The notes beneath the pieces are model-generated. The model made no database searches, was not told the DNA's origin, and worked only from the letters and a program-made list of their open reading frames with translations. Shown one piece after another: positions 1-11,096 of a stretch of 64,000 nt of DNA. This stretch comes from Haematococcus lacustris (lineage: Eukaryota; Chlorophyta; Chlorophyceae; Chlamydomonadales; Haematococcaceae): contig JASKMD010000013.1 in NCBI GenBank assembly GCA_030144725.1, positions 3,124,322-3,188,321 on the forward strand. The letters run 5' to 3'. Each line of letters opens with the position of its first letter. Position 1 is the stretch's first letter. A program made the position numbers and the translations under genes.

Positions 1-845
1 ATACCCTCCCGCAAGGCACTTGCATAGGTGAGGGCAGAGCAAGGCAGGACAGAGCCGCGGTGGCGATGTAGAGTGGCGGTCGTGGCCCTTGGTGCCAGCA
101 GCCAGAAGCTGCCTAGGGCAGTGAAGAGGGATGGGTGGGTGGGTGAGGGTGGTTGGGGCAGTAGGGGCAAGGGGGGCCGCCGGCTTTAGCAGCCGCCATA
201 CCCTGACCCTAGGCACCATGCTTCTTAGCCGGCACCAGCCGCCGCCACAGCCTCACTGCTGCACTCATGCTTAACAGCAGCAGCCACATTCCCCTCAGCC
301 GCCGCCAGAGCCTCACGGCCTTGCTGCTGGAGATCTCTTCGTTCAGCCTTACCCTGCGTTACCCCACCTGCTGCTGCCTCACCCCACCCTGCTTGACCCA
401 CTGCAGCCTCTCCACCGCACGCATGCTGCCCAGCAAAGGACCTGAGGCTCACGCGCCCAGCAGCAGGCACTGGCTGCCACCCTCAGCCCTGGCGGGTGGG
501 GCTAGGGCAGACGGCTGGGGGCAGTGAAGTCAGCAGGGATGAAGGCAGGGGTGGGTGACCAGGCCGCCTGCACCCGGTGCTGCTGCTGCCTGACCACACT
601 TCCGGTGTGACCTAATCTGGTGAGAGCAGGGGGAGCTGAGGGTGGAAGGAGGGCGGTTGAGGGGGTGGCATGGGTGGGCCAGCGGCTGCAGCCAGGGCTT
701 CAAGGGTGGGGCAGCTTTGGGAGGTAGGGGCAGCGGTGAGGGGCTGGGTCAGGACTTGGGGGTGAGGCGGGCAGCTGAGGCGCGTGGGAGGGGGTGGGGG
801 CAGCTGAGGAGGAGGGCAGGCGGCAGCTGTGGGTTGAGCCCTCAC
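1..845. other. Left-edge non-coding stretch (probable LCIB-family intron)
   Basis: No convincing exon is visible on either strand. The sequence is G/C-rich and low in complexity (GGTGGGTGAGGG-like runs on plus, CCGCCACAGCC-like runs). It directly follows the donor site of the last visible exon of the minus-strand LCIB-family gene, so it is probably an intron or the intron plus sequence before the missing final exon. Confidence 0.4.
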
Positions 846-2610
846 CAGGTCCAGCTGAGCAGTGTCCACTCGCTCGTATCGGGCGCGGCGGGCCAGTCGC
901 TGCTTCAGGATGGAGTACTCGGGGTCCAGGGGGTCATGCACGCCTGGCACCTGCGGGGTAGTGAGCGTGATATGAATGACCGTGCAAGTGTGATATGAGT
1001 GACTGTGCTTGCATGGTAGCTTTATGCGCATTGTGTTGCGGGTGGGAGGGTATAGAGTGTCCTGGGGCATCTAGACCTGCTGGGCTTATCCCCTTCTACT
1101 GAAGTGCCCCACACCAGTCTCACTCATTTCTCACTCATTTCACACTCACCCCTTGCTGCAAATGACCATGTCTGCAACTCAAACTGAGCTCAATGCTCCC
1201 AACCTTGTAGTTCTCACCCTAACCCTCAACCCTCACAGCTGCCCCACCACACTCCCCACCACCCTCACTGTTTCAGCCCCCACCTCACAGCTGCCCCCGC
1301 TGCTCTCCACCCCGCCCTGACACCATCACACCCCACCTTGCAGTTGTCCTCACTGCCCTCCGCTCGCAGCTCGTTCAGGCACTTCTGCAGCGCGCCACAC
1401 GCGCAGCTCTTGTTCTGGCGCCCGGGGCGAGCGATGGCGCCCACCTCCCCCGCTGAGTTGATGGCGATGTGAGGGAAGGCGAAGAATACGTAGTGCTCCT
1501 TGCCGTCCTGCTTGGACAAAGCAGGTCAAGGAGGGCCTCTGTGCCACAGCCTGCCACAGCCTGCCGCAGCCTGCCGCAGTGCCGCCCCGCAGCCACTGCC
1601 ATACAGGCTGGCTGGCTGAGTCCCTAGTGGACACCCCATGCAATAGCCTGGCCCAGTGTGCGTGCCCAGTGCTGTGATGAACGCCTGCAACTCTCGTTCA
1701 AGCCAGTGCATGGCAGGTTTTCAGCCTCGTGCTCCATGTGCAAGCTACCTCTGGACATGGCACGGCCTCCAGTTGCCTGTTGACTGGCCACGTGGCTGCT
1801 GCACAGCCCTTGCCCAGATCCTTGCTTTAACCCTGGGCCTTTCAAGCTGCTGACCCCTGGCCTGCCCGCTGGCTGCTGCTGCCTAGGTGCTGCCTGCTGG
1901 CTGCTGCTGCCTGGGTGCTGCTTTGCCCTGTGTCCATCTGCTGCACTGTGGGGCCATACTCACACAAACAGGGGAGTGTGACAAGCCAGCCCCCATGCCC
2001 GTGACGCCACAGGTCAGCACAGCGCCCAGGCCATTGGTGTTGAAGGAGCCGCCAAACACCGACTCAATCTTGTCCTTCAGTGGGATGGTCACCTCATCAC
2101 GGCACAGGTTGGTCATGGCTGCAGATTGAGATAGAACAGGGGAAGCAAACCAGGAAGAGGAGCCATGATGATGGGCACGAGGGTCAGCATCAGAGAAACT
2201 GAGCTTACCGATGGTGTTGTCGCCAGTGAACCCGAAGCCACTGAGGGCGACCTCAAGGCGGGCCATGAAGTCATCGACGCCCAGAGCCGATGGGAAGTGA
2301 CCCACAACGTTGTCGTGCCTGCATACGCGATGGACGCCAGCAGGCGCACAGATAGAGCGAGAGAGATGCGGCACGTGGCATGTAGTAGGATTGCGGATAA
2401 GGCAGTTGCGAACCTTGAGTTCAGGTCAGTCTGGTAGATGACGCTGGCAGTAGCTACCCCATTGTTACTAACGAGCGTGGCAGTGGCACGGCAGTTGGTT
2501 GGCCTGGGGCTGGTGGCGGGACTGGCACACACGCGTGGGGCAGTCGCGTACAAGGTAGGCTGTAGCCTATTGCAGGCAATTGGTGCCCCAAAAACTCCCA
2601 TCCGCAGCAT
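846..2610 (-). CDS. LCIB/LCIC-family low-CO2-inducible protein (theta-carbonic-anhydrase-like), 3' partial
   Basis: Five exons in one phase: 2414-2610, 2209-2318, 1964-2118, 1337-1507, 846-950 (246 codons). Seen: a basic, Ser/Ala-rich N-terminus that fits a plastid transit peptide, then HFPSALGVDDFMARLEVAL, NLCRDEVT, GGSFNTNGLGAVLTCGVTG, FFAFPHIAIN, CACGAL and DPEYSILKQRL. Family knowledge: LCIB/LCIC proteins work around the pyrenoid in the algal CO2-concentrating mechanism, and homologues bind zinc through Cys, His and Cys. The Cys of LCRDE, the His of FPHI and the Cys of CGAL are in those places. All introns are GT-AG (for example AG|GTTCGC at 2413, TGT|GTGAGT at 1963). The start is the first ATG in frame; an upstream non-ATG extension stays open but is not needed. 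The final exon or exons, which usually hold the C-terminal helix and strand, are not in the window. I cannot tell LCIB from LCIC or other paralogues. Confidence 0.8.
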
Positions 2611-3460
2611 CCTTGCAGGCTTTGCGTATGTGCTTGAACGAGACGCAACACTAACGGTGTTTGCAGGGAGCAAACGCGACGCTTAGACACCAAACATGTC
2701 AGGAACCTTCGCAAATGTCACACCCCGAGGCACAGTCCGACACCATCCCCTGTTTACCTTTTCCACGCCTCATACCTGCTCAAAACATATCCCAAAACTC
2801 TAAAGCCGCCCCCGTGGTCCTCTCTACTGCCATGCCAATGATGCCATGTCCTTGCCCCTCGGACCATAAAGGGGCTTTGGTGCTCCTCGTCGTATTGACT
2901 TCAGGTCAAATAGACTGCCAACGAGACTTGACCTGAAATCAGGGAGGAGTATGGCCAGTGGCTGCGGCCGGTGCGCAGCGGCGCGGCACGGAAGCTCTAG
3001 ACCGCGACATAGCAGTTGGCACAGTCGTTGCCATGTCTATAGTTGCAAGCGCTGAACATCCCGCGGTGCCTGGTTAGCTAGCATCGACCGCGTGAGCTGT
3101 CTCGCTAGCCTGGCAGGCCGCGGCTACCTGGCTCACTTGGCTTGGGCAGTCGGAAGACATTGCGAGGCTGCAGCGGCTGCAGCGAAACATCGACCGGGAA
3201 GCACCAGAGAGCTCTGCACCAGTTGTGGCGGCATGACGACGATGAACCGCAAGTGCACTAAGCTTACATATGACGTTTACATTGAACTCACACTGTTTGT
3301 GTGACCCCCTCACACGCAGCTCAACTCTTCTGGCCAGTTCGGATGTTTCCTAATGGTGAGCCTGTAGGTTATGCTCTACCAAGAGGAGCTTGACCTGAAC
3401 AGGTGCCGGCAGCCCAGTAAGACAAATGCCACAAGCCCAATGGCCCCAATGTACCCGGTG
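2611..3460. other. Intergenic, LCIB-family 5' flank and Cpn10 3' flank
   Basis: No exon-like sequence is recognised. The minus-strand LCIB-family gene starts at the left border, so its promoter should lie in the first few hundred bases; I see no certain TATA box or known low-CO2 element. The right part should hold the 3' UTR of the minus-strand co-chaperonin gene. Confidence 0.4.
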
Positions 3461-4705
3461 TCATCTCGGATCCAGCTTTCCTAAGATGCTCTTCTCAGCC
3501 ACAAACAGCACCTGGCCATCCTTAATCTCCACCTGCCACCAGCACATGGCGCAGGGCAGCCACAGCACATCAGTCCAGTTCTTCAATAGGCAGGGTGCCG
3601 CTGAGGGCTCACCCAACCCTGCTGACTGTATCACCACAGCTGGCAGTGTGCAGCAAGGGGTGATGGCTGTGACAAGGTGATGGGCACTGGACTATGGTGC
3701 AACTGCTGCACAACATGTGGCCGGCAGTTGGCAGTTGCACCATACATTCATTTGTTTCGTAAGAGGCTTGGTTGACGCTGAACGCCCAACTCTTCCAGCG
3801 TGTTGAGGCACAGTCCATGGCATGTGCTGCCATCTGTGCATGATGTGCATGGATGGTGATGCTCACAGATGGCTTTGCTTGCAGGCGGCAACAGGCCTCA
3901 CCTCGGCCATGGCATACTTCTGGAACACGACAAAGTCTCCTTTGCTCAACTGCAGCTTGACTTCATCACCAATGGCCAGCACCTGAGGGTCACGGCAGCT
4001 CTTTGGTGCTGACCTTGGTGTTGGAGGGCAGGCTAGGCAAGCACGGCAGTGAAGCTGACCCCTTGTAGTGTTGCAGTGCATGCCAGTGCAAGCCTGTCAC
4101 TGTCAGGAGCAGCAGCCCACCAGTGCTGCTGACAGTGACAGCCACTGCCATTGCCTCCTGCCTCTGTGGTGAAGTCATCACTGCGTGTGCTAACGACATA
4201 GATCCCTGTCATGCGATGCCCACCTCGCCGATGTGGGCATCGGAGTTGGCCTTGGGAGGCCCCTTGGGCAAAAGGATGCCACCAGCTGTCTTCTGCAAGC
4301 ATCACTGGAACAACCATCCTTGGTTCCTGAGCTAACAGCACTGTACGCTGCATGGTCTGTGCATGGCAGTACCTTTTCCTCCTCCATAGGCTTAATGAGA
4401 ACCCGATCATGGATAGGGACCATCTGCAGGTGTGTGTGGACATTTCTAGAACACATGCCATAGTTATGCTGCAGCACGTGCTACCAACTGCTCTAGTCTC
4501 TCGCCTTGCTCAAGTCCAGCGACGCCTTCTCCGCTGTGACGCTTGCCCTCACTGACAGAGCCGCGCCTGTAGACGCTACCGATGCAGATGTGATGCACAC
4601 TTCGGCAATGCTGCAAGAGCCAGTCTACTCACGCGACGGGCGGCTCAGCGCCATGAATGGCCGCGAAGTAGAACATGACGATGATGCGCACTGTCTGACG
4701 TTCAT
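3461..4705 (-). CDS. GroES/Cpn10-type co-chaperonin, probably organellar
   Basis: Six exons in phase: 4633-4705, 4505-4566, 4373-4423, 4224-4292, 3902-3982, 3461-3532 (135 aa). It forms the lid ring on Cpn60 and helps fold proteins. Seen: a Ser/Arg-rich N-terminus of about 45 residues, like a transit peptide, then one GroES domain with VPIHDRVLIKPMEEEK, the mobile-loop region TAGGILLPKGPPK, DAHIGEVLAIGDEV, KGDFVVFQKYAMAE, and the C-terminus EIKDGQVLFVAEKSILGKL. With one domain it resembles the single-domain plastid/mitochondrial Cpn10 or algal Cpn11 type, not the tandem-domain Cpn20. Anything odd: exon 2 is in phase only with a GC donor (AAG|GCGAGA, 4504 downwards); the other donors are GT. 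Start: first ATG of the exon, giving the transit-like leader. Plastid or mitochondrion cannot be decided by eye. Confidence 0.85.
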
Positions 4706-5214
4706 GATGTTATAACTACGCTGGACTTCGTTTGATGGAAATAGACTTGTAGCCCATGCAACCATGGATTAGGCCACATGCACATAGCTGCTAAACTTCA
4801 ATTTCTAGCCTGGCAGGACAAGGTTTCACCAAGCAGTGCCTAGCCTTCTGCCCGGCTTGATGAGACGTCATGTCGTTAGCCCCCACTCAATCCCGCTGGC
4901 CATGATGTAAGACATAGGAGCACTTCTCGCCAGCCAAGCCGCTTTATAGTCGCTGCTGTGTATGCTGCCGCCACCACCCATACACACCCATACACCGCGA
5001 TCCTGGCATGGTATGTCCCATGTTATGGTAACCTCAAGAAATGTGCTTTGGCTGTAAGTTGGTGCTCGTGGTTGTCAGAGAGGGGTCATAGAGGGGACGT
5101 AGCGGGGACAGGCAGCAGCTCTAAGCCATCTCAACATGGCAACATGTGTAGCAAACAGCAGCAGCTTCAGACTGCCTGAGTTGGGCATGCGGGCAGCATG
5201 GCCCAACCAACGCA
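4706..5214. other. Intergenic, Cpn10 5' flank
   Basis: Upstream region of the minus-strand co-chaperonin gene. No gene is recognised. It is less GC-rich than the neighbouring genes. No clear promoter element can be named. Confidence 0.35.
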
Positions 5215-5720
5215 TCATGTGCTCTTGTAGCACTGTATGACAGGCTGGTTGCTGAACGCACTGGTATCAGCTATCAGCACCAGAGCCATACGCAGGATGT
5301 GCAGGATGCAGCGAAGGTAGGTGCTGTTGTATACATGCAGTAGCTGCAGTTGCTGCTGGGACACAGCCCATGACTCAGCAGCTGCATCCAGCAGGGTAGG
5401 CACCACGAGGGCCCTGTAGACCAGCACATTGGTTCGGATGCTGATGCGGGCCCCAACAGCGCCCTGGGCTGGCTCTGACCCTTCTCAACATGGCCGGTGG
5501 ATCTGTGCAGCGAACTGCAGCTGTGGGTGTGGCATGTGGCCAGCGCACTGCAGCCGACTGCTGGCCTCACTGTCCTGCTGGGCCGAGGCTGTCACTGTGA
5601 TGCCTAGGTACCCCTCCACGGTGCCATGCTGAATCAGGGGCGGGGGCGTTGGCTGTGGGTGCTGTGGATTGTGCTACCTGCTGCTGGTGCCGTCCCCCAA
5701 CACCATGACCTTGATCTTCA
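5215..5720 (-). pseudogene. Remnant of a LINE-type (non-LTR) retrotransposon reverse transcriptase, C-terminal part
   Basis: Translated pieces in more than one minus-strand frame match the part after the catalytic palm in non-LTR reverse transcriptases: KVMVLGDG, then a GTVEGYLGITVTA-like segment, and LVYRALVVPTLLDAAAESWA followed by LQLLHVYNSTYLRCIL (compare the usual LVYRAVVLPTLLYGAETW and LRRILGI). The frame shifts between segments and stops break it, so it is a dead fragment. No target-site duplication or poly-A/T end was found. The family match is from memory of LINE proteins; the clade is not determined. Confidence 0.6.
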
Positions 5721-6371
5721 CATAGTTGCCTAGCATGAACCATGGTGCTTGCCACCTCCTTCCCAGTGCCTTGGCAGTCAAACAGCCGGCTTTCAGGGTG
5801 CCTGGAGCACCAAATTGTTGGCGACAGGGGTGCAGGTGAGGCATGCCTCGTACCTGTCTACCGCCTGCCCTCAACCAATCAATCTTGACACTCGGAGCGC
5901 TGGAGCCTCGAGCACCTAGAGCATTAGTGGTTGATGGCGACGTGGACCCGATGGCTGTCAAGGTACCGCCTGCAGCGCCAGTGGCTGATGGTGACATGGG
6001 CCTACCATGCAGACCTTGCTCAGCAGGGTGACTGCCTGGTCATTGCTGCAAAGGGGGCCGCTGCATTCTGCAGAGTATCACCTGGTGCAGCGATGGAGCT
6101 GTCGCGGGGCCAGCTGCCATGAGCACTCGCTGTTATGGCTGTGATCAGAGCACTGCTGTCTCCTTATGGGGCGCATGCTTTAGTTGCACGATTGACGCAC
6201 ACTCCATGCAGCTGGCGGTGGCCATGCAGCAGCATTACTCCAACCCAGGCAAGTCATTGTGGTGACTAGACCCAGGACTTGGACTTGGACCTGAAGCTGG
6301 ACCTGACCTGACCTGACCTAGACCTGACCTGACCTTATACCTGACCTTATTTCTTTATAGCTTTCGAGAGG
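5721..6371. other. Repeat-bearing stretch upstream of the Fanzor-like ORF
   Basis: Holds copy A of a dispersed repeat (5983-6185) and, at about 6261-6350, a short tandem tract of GACCT/GACCTG units. No intact ORF with recognisable homology. The missing N-terminal part of the Fanzor-like protein would be expected here but I cannot see it. Confidence 0.4.
5983..6185 (+). repeat. Dispersed repeat, copy A (upstream of the Fanzor-like ORF)
   Basis: About 200 bp nearly identical to 8623-8826 in the same orientation (for example both contain GACTGCCTGGTCA and CAGAGTATCACCTGGTGCAG). The conceptual translation AAKGAAAFCRVSPGAAME is shared. It lies left of the transposon ORF, and the second copy lies right of it. 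It may be an element end or part of an older element. Confidence 0.8.
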
Positions 6372-8365
6372 TTGGTGGACACAGATGGTGTCAGCGTGTG
6401 CGTGCACTACACGCGCCCCCTTCCCCCTCCTCCAGCCCCACCTACAGCTGCCAGCAGCAGCAGCAGCAGCAGCAGCAGCCGCCCAAGTGCAGCAGCAACA
6501 GCGGCTCATGCAGTGGGGCTCCCCCACATAGGCAGGGGCATAGCTGAGATGCGTGAGTTTGTGTTTGACCCAGACACACAGATTGGGGTGGGCATCGACC
6601 CCGGCGTCACCCAGGCAGTCAGCGCAGCCTCTGGGGTGTGGGATCCAGCAACAGGCCAGCTCATGGCAGACCAGCTGCGCCGGTGGAAGCTGACCAAGGG
6701 CCAGGTGAAGCATGCCAGCGGCCTGAACAATGCCCGCCGTGACACTGAGCGGTGGCTAGCACCGATCAAGCCCCACCTCCAGCACCTGGCAGCAGCAAGC
6801 TCAGCCGGCACCTCCCTGGAGGCCAACCTGAAGCACATCACCGTCACCCTGGCCACCTGGGATGCGGTGTGGGAGGTTTACCTGGACCCCAAGTGGGCAC
6901 GGCAGCGGCTGAGGCTGTACGGAGCCCAGGACCGGGCGCTGGAGCAGTTCTCCAACAAGGTGAGGGTGTGTGGGTGGGTAAGTGTGTGGGAGGGAGGGTA
7001 AGGGACTGAGTACTTGACTGTGCCATGTGTGGCTGGGCTGGGTGGGCTGGGTGGGATGCTGCTCTACCCCGGGGCCGGCAATGGAGAGTGGGCAGCGGGG
7101 CTGTGAAGGCTGGCTGCAACCAAGGGGGAGGGGTGGGGGGAGGGTTTGGGGGCCAGAGAAAAGCAGAAAATCACGGGCTGGCCTCGCCCTTGGTGGCATT
7201 GAGCACACTCCTTGGGCTCGTTGGCCTGACTTGCTGGGCTGCCACCTGACCCAGGAGAAGCACCTTCCCCACCACAGTGCCCTTCTGCTCTTCCGTGCCA
7301 CATAGCAGGCCTGCATACCTCTCCTGCAACCAGCCCTGCAATTCACCCTGCAACCCTGCAATTCACCCAACCACAGCTAGCGTGGCTGTATACCTTGGCC
7401 ACTGCTAAAGCGTCACATAACCGTATGTTGTCACGGAAAACCCAAGTTGCTTGCAGAGGCCACCGCCCGTCGCACAGCGCATTGCGTGATGGCTAAGAAG
7501 AAGCACAAGAAGGACCGGGAAAGAAACAGAAAGGTGCCTAACCAGGTGTGACCATGTCAGCCACCATGTGTGTGCCTTGTGTGCATGGCTGCAGTTGGAA
7601 GAGGACATGGCGGAGGTGTCCATGAAGCGCCATGGGCATGCCAAGCAGCTGGTGGTGTTCTCTGGTGCAGCTACCATTGGCACCCGGGGTGGGTGGGGTG
7701 CTGATGCGGTGCTGCGTGCTTGCTGCAAGGTGGTGTGCAGGCCCAGGGGCTCAGGCCAGGGGCGAGGCAGGGTGGTGCTTGTGGATGAGCACCGCACCAA
7801 CCGGGTCAGCTCAGCAGTGAATGGCCAGCAGCCCTGTGAGGAGGAGCTGGACAAACTCAGTGCCACAAGGCCTGCATGCTGGAAGCCCCCAGCAGGGCAG
7901 GTGGAACCCCGCCTGGTGCGCCCAGCCTGGAGCCAGGAGCGTGGCCAGCCAGTGCGGGGCCTGATGTGGTGCCCAGTAGTAGCCCCCCGCAAGCCCCCAC
8001 AGGCCCCACGCAGCAGCCAGGCAGCCACACAGCCAGCAGCCTCAGAGCCAGGGCCCAGCACTCCCCCTCTAGCCAAGCGCAGCAAGCCGGCAGCTGAGCC
8101 CACCAAGGGCAAGGGCAAGGGCAAGGCTGCCAAAGCCAAGCCAGCACCACAGCCAGGCAGGTGGCTGGACAGGGACTGCAATGCAGCGTTGAACATGCAG
8201 CGCATTGGGGAGAGCAGGTGGCGGCCGCTGAAGCTGTGCTGCTGGCCAGACCAGGGAGCTCTGCCAGCCAAGGGCAAGGAGTACCCTGGCCTGGGCTACA
8301 AGCGGCTGTGAGACAAGCCCCCCAAGGCCCAGGAGCAGCAGCAGCAACCTGCTGAGGCACAGTAA
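6372..8365 (+). mobile_element. Fanzor/TnpB-like RuvC nuclease ORF of a DNA transposon, probably decayed
   Basis: Best model: exons about 6372-6959, about 7492-7543 and 7595-8311, joined at AAG|GTGAGG (6959), CAG|GTGTGA (7543) and GCAG|TTG (7594). The 6959 to 7492 junction is uncertain. Seen: IGVGIDPGVTQAVSAASGVW (RuvC-I Asp), a Lys-rich linker at about 7492-7540, VVLVDEHRTNRVSSAVNG and GRWLDRDCNAALNMQRI (RuvC-III Asp), then GALPAKGKEYPGLGYKRL. This order is that of TnpB and its eukaryotic relatives, the Fanzors, which are RNA-guided nucleases carried by transposons. Odd: the zinc-finger cysteines usual after RTS..C..C are absent (SSAVNG), with one Cys left in MWCPVV. A TGA at 8309-8311 cuts off 17 codons that stay open to a TAA at 8363-8365, which fits a CGA or AGA to TGA change. 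The N-terminal half seen in full-length Fanzors was not found. A CAG run at about 6450-6480 encodes poly-Ser. No terminal inverted repeats were identified. Confidence 0.65.
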
Positions 8366-9056
8366 TGTGTGCCCCCTTTGTTGAGCTGTCATCAGCTTAC
8401 AATTAGTGCATGTTTGGTCATGCCAACTCTACATCATAGCCCTCGGGTCAGGCAATAGTGTAGGTGGTAGGCGGCTCATGTGCCATGTGCACTGGGTTTA
8501 CTCCACACAGCCCAATAACACTGTTTGAGTCGGGTCTAGTTAGTGGCTGCTAGTGGCTGCTAGTGGCTGCTAGTGGGTACTTCTGATCCGGCTCAAATGG
8601 AGGCCCTAGTGAGGGACAAGAGGGCTGACGGTGACATGCATGATGACCTACCATGCAAACCTCAGCAGGGTGACTGCCTGGTCAGTGCTGCAAAGGGGGC
8701 CGCTGCATTCTGCAGAGTATCACCTGGTGCAGCGATGGAGCATCCGCAGGGCCAGCTGCCATGAGCACTCGCTGTTACAACTGTGATCAGAGCACTGCTG
8801 TCTCCTCATGGGGCGCATGCTTTAGTTCTGTGCTCCTAGCCGTCGCTGTAGCAACCCTCCCGGTCCATTACTGCGTACCTTGCTGGCCAGGGGGGCGCAG
8901 TGCATGCCAGGCAGGGCATAGGGTAACGAAGGCAGAGGTGCAGGACATCAATAGTACGGGCATCAACGCCAGGGAACAAGAACAGTTCAGGTAAGAGGCC
9001 ATGTGTGACACGGAGTACAGACAGAGAATTACAGAAGAGAACACAACAAAACGTAT
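8366..9056. other. Repeat-bearing stretch downstream of the Fanzor-like ORF
   Basis: Contains three and a half tandem units of TAGTGGCTGC (about 8540-8575), then repeat copy B. No other gene is seen before the tRNA. Confidence 0.45.
8571..8826 (+). repeat. Dispersed repeat, copy B (downstream of the Fanzor-like ORF)
   Basis: The segment 8623-8826 matches 5983-6185 in direct orientation, and 8571-8628 matches 63282-63340 in inverse orientation. The second part translates as GTSDPAQMEALVRDKRA. It is therefore a composite of two shared segments and the most complete of the three copies in the window. Confidence 0.8.
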
Positions 9057-9129
9057 TGGAGCTTGAGGGTATCGATCCCCCTACCTCCCGCATGCTAAGC
9101 GGGCGCTCTACCATGTGAGCTAAAGCCCC
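9057..9129 (-). tRNA. tRNA-Ala (anticodon AGC)
   Basis: 73 nt without CCA. The minus strand starts GGGGCTT and ends AAGCTCC plus discriminator A, giving a 7-bp acceptor stem with one G-U pair. D-arm AGCTCACATGGTAGAGC; anticodon stem CCCGC/GCGGG with loop TTAGCAT, so the anticodon is AGC (read as IGC after editing). The T arm has the loop ATCGATA on a GGGGG/CCCTC stem with one G-U pair. No intron. The A and B boxes of the internal RNA polymerase III promoter are inside these arms. A cytosolic, nuclear-encoded tRNA is most likely. Confidence 0.93.
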
Positions 9130-10596
9130 GTATCCTAATGAGTGTGATTTTCGAATAGCTGCTTGGATGATGGCGGATTTCATTCATACAATATGTTGCA
9201 ACCTGCATGGGACATATGGGTGTGAAAGATGAACCATGCGTTACGGTAGAAGGTACACTGACCAGAAGACCCCGAAGACCAGAAGATACATAACCATCTG
9301 TCACACTATTGTACAGCCTTGATAATCGCGACTTGAGCATCTGCGCACCTTTCTTTGAGCACCAAGCTTGACTTGCGTTGCAAACATCATTGAAACTACT
9401 GTGGGCAGAGGGCGGCCAAGCAGCCTGCTAGCTCAAAGCTTGAGCGGTGTGAACCACCATCTTCCAGCCTTACTGCAAGGCCTATGTGCCCCTGCCTGAG
9501 AACGCTAAGGGTTCAGCAGTGGTACACGTGAAACATGCGTACGCCAGTAGATATACTCGCCCTGCCTTATAGACCTCCTCAGCAGTCAGTTCGTCGAATG
9601 TTTAGCCAGCAGCAAAAGTGTGAGACTCGATACATAGACTTGGCATAAAGAAAAAGCTCACACACTGATCCAATGGCCCTCACCCTGCGACAACACCCCA
9701 ACGTGTCGTCCCAGCCTGACGATACTGTACCATGGGCCGTCTGCTACGTGTGTGGGCTGCAAATGCCCATCCTACGGGGAGCCAAGGCTGGGCTGACACC
9801 TGAATGCTACCCGTCCTCAGCCAGCCCATGCATTGGTTGAACGCTGCGATTGGCAGAAGCGCAGCTTGGCCAGGTTGCAGGTGTGCAGATGTGTGGCTCA
9901 AGGAGAAGACTAATGATCCCTCTATAAACCTCATAAGTAGCTGAATGTTGAAGTCCACCTTCACAGGTCAGGCATGGTGTGCTGCAGCTGCCCGATCAGG
10001 CAAACTCAACAACAGTGTGCTGCAGTAGCCTAGTGTGATTTAGCCTGAGGCACCCTCACCAGACCCGGTCCTATAGCATGCTGCCTGTGAAGTCGCCTGA
10101 GGTGGGGTCTGTTGTCCATCCCTGCCAACATCCCATGCTGCATGTGGCCCTTGCAAGGCAGCAGCTGGCGGCAGCTGGCCACCTGGCCAACAGGGCTGAT
10201 CCAGCTCCTGCCCCAGCCCTATCGCCACCGGCCCTGCTCCAGCTCCCCACACATCCTGCTGTGTGCTGATTTGACAATGGACAGGTCACTGACAGGTTTG
10301 CATGCATCCATAGGCTAGAAGCAGCTGTGGGTGACCCAGCTGCCCGCCACAACAGCTGGGCCTTGTCCAGTCAAGGCATGGTGGGTCAGGCCAAGGCAGG
10401 AGTGCCACGCTGCCATCGTCACAACAGCAATGCTGGCTGGAAAACACCAAAAGTGCTTCAAGGCACTGTGATAGTGATGTTCAGTGCAGTCCAAGCAGTT
10501 GAGCACTTCAAAGTCCTGGTCTACCAAGGACAATCTTGCCTCCCCAGCCCCCTGGCCCACCCCAGCTGTGATAATACTCTTGCTATGAAACACCGG
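9130..10596. other. Gene-poor stretch
   Basis: No ORF with recognisable homology or coding character on either strand. The plus-strand ORF that runs into the N gap from 10327 has no recognisable motif, so I do not call it. The tRNA promoter is internal and needs nothing here. Confidence 0.4.
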
Positions 10597-11096
10597 NNNN
10601 NNNNNNNNNNNNNNNNNNNNNNNNNNNNNNNNNNNNNNNNNNNNNNNNNNNNNNNNNNNNNNNNNNNNNNNNNNNNNNNNNNNNNNNNNNNNNNNNNNNN
10701 NNNNNNNNNNNNNNNNNNNNNNNNNNNNNNNNNNNNNNNNNNNNNNNNNNNNNNNNNNNNNNNNNNNNNNNNNNNNNNNNNNNNNNNNNNNNNNNNNNNN
10801 NNNNNNNNNNNNNNNNNNNNNNNNNNNNNNNNNNNNNNNNNNNNNNNNNNNNNNNNNNNNNNNNNNNNNNNNNNNNNNNNNNNNNNNNNNNNNNNNNNNN
10901 NNNNNNNNNNNNNNNNNNNNNNNNNNNNNNNNNNNNNNNNNNNNNNNNNNNNNNNNNNNNNNNNNNNNNNNNNNNNNNNNNNNNNNNNNNNNNNNNNNNN
11001 NNNNNNNNNNNNNNNNNNNNNNNNNNNNNNNNNNNNNNNNNNNNNNNNNNNNNNNNNNNNNNNNNNNNNNNNNNNNNNNNNNNNNNNNNNNNNNNN
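10597..11096. other. Assembly gap (500 N)
   Basis: Exactly 500 N, the same length as the gap at 52499-52998, so this is a placeholder and the true distance is unknown. Confidence 0.99.

Noticed and set aside
8836..9183. Minus-strand ORF of 115 aa
   Set aside because: It crosses the tRNA-Ala gene and gives the usual tRNA-derived shadow peptide (HMVERPLSMREVGGSIPSSS).
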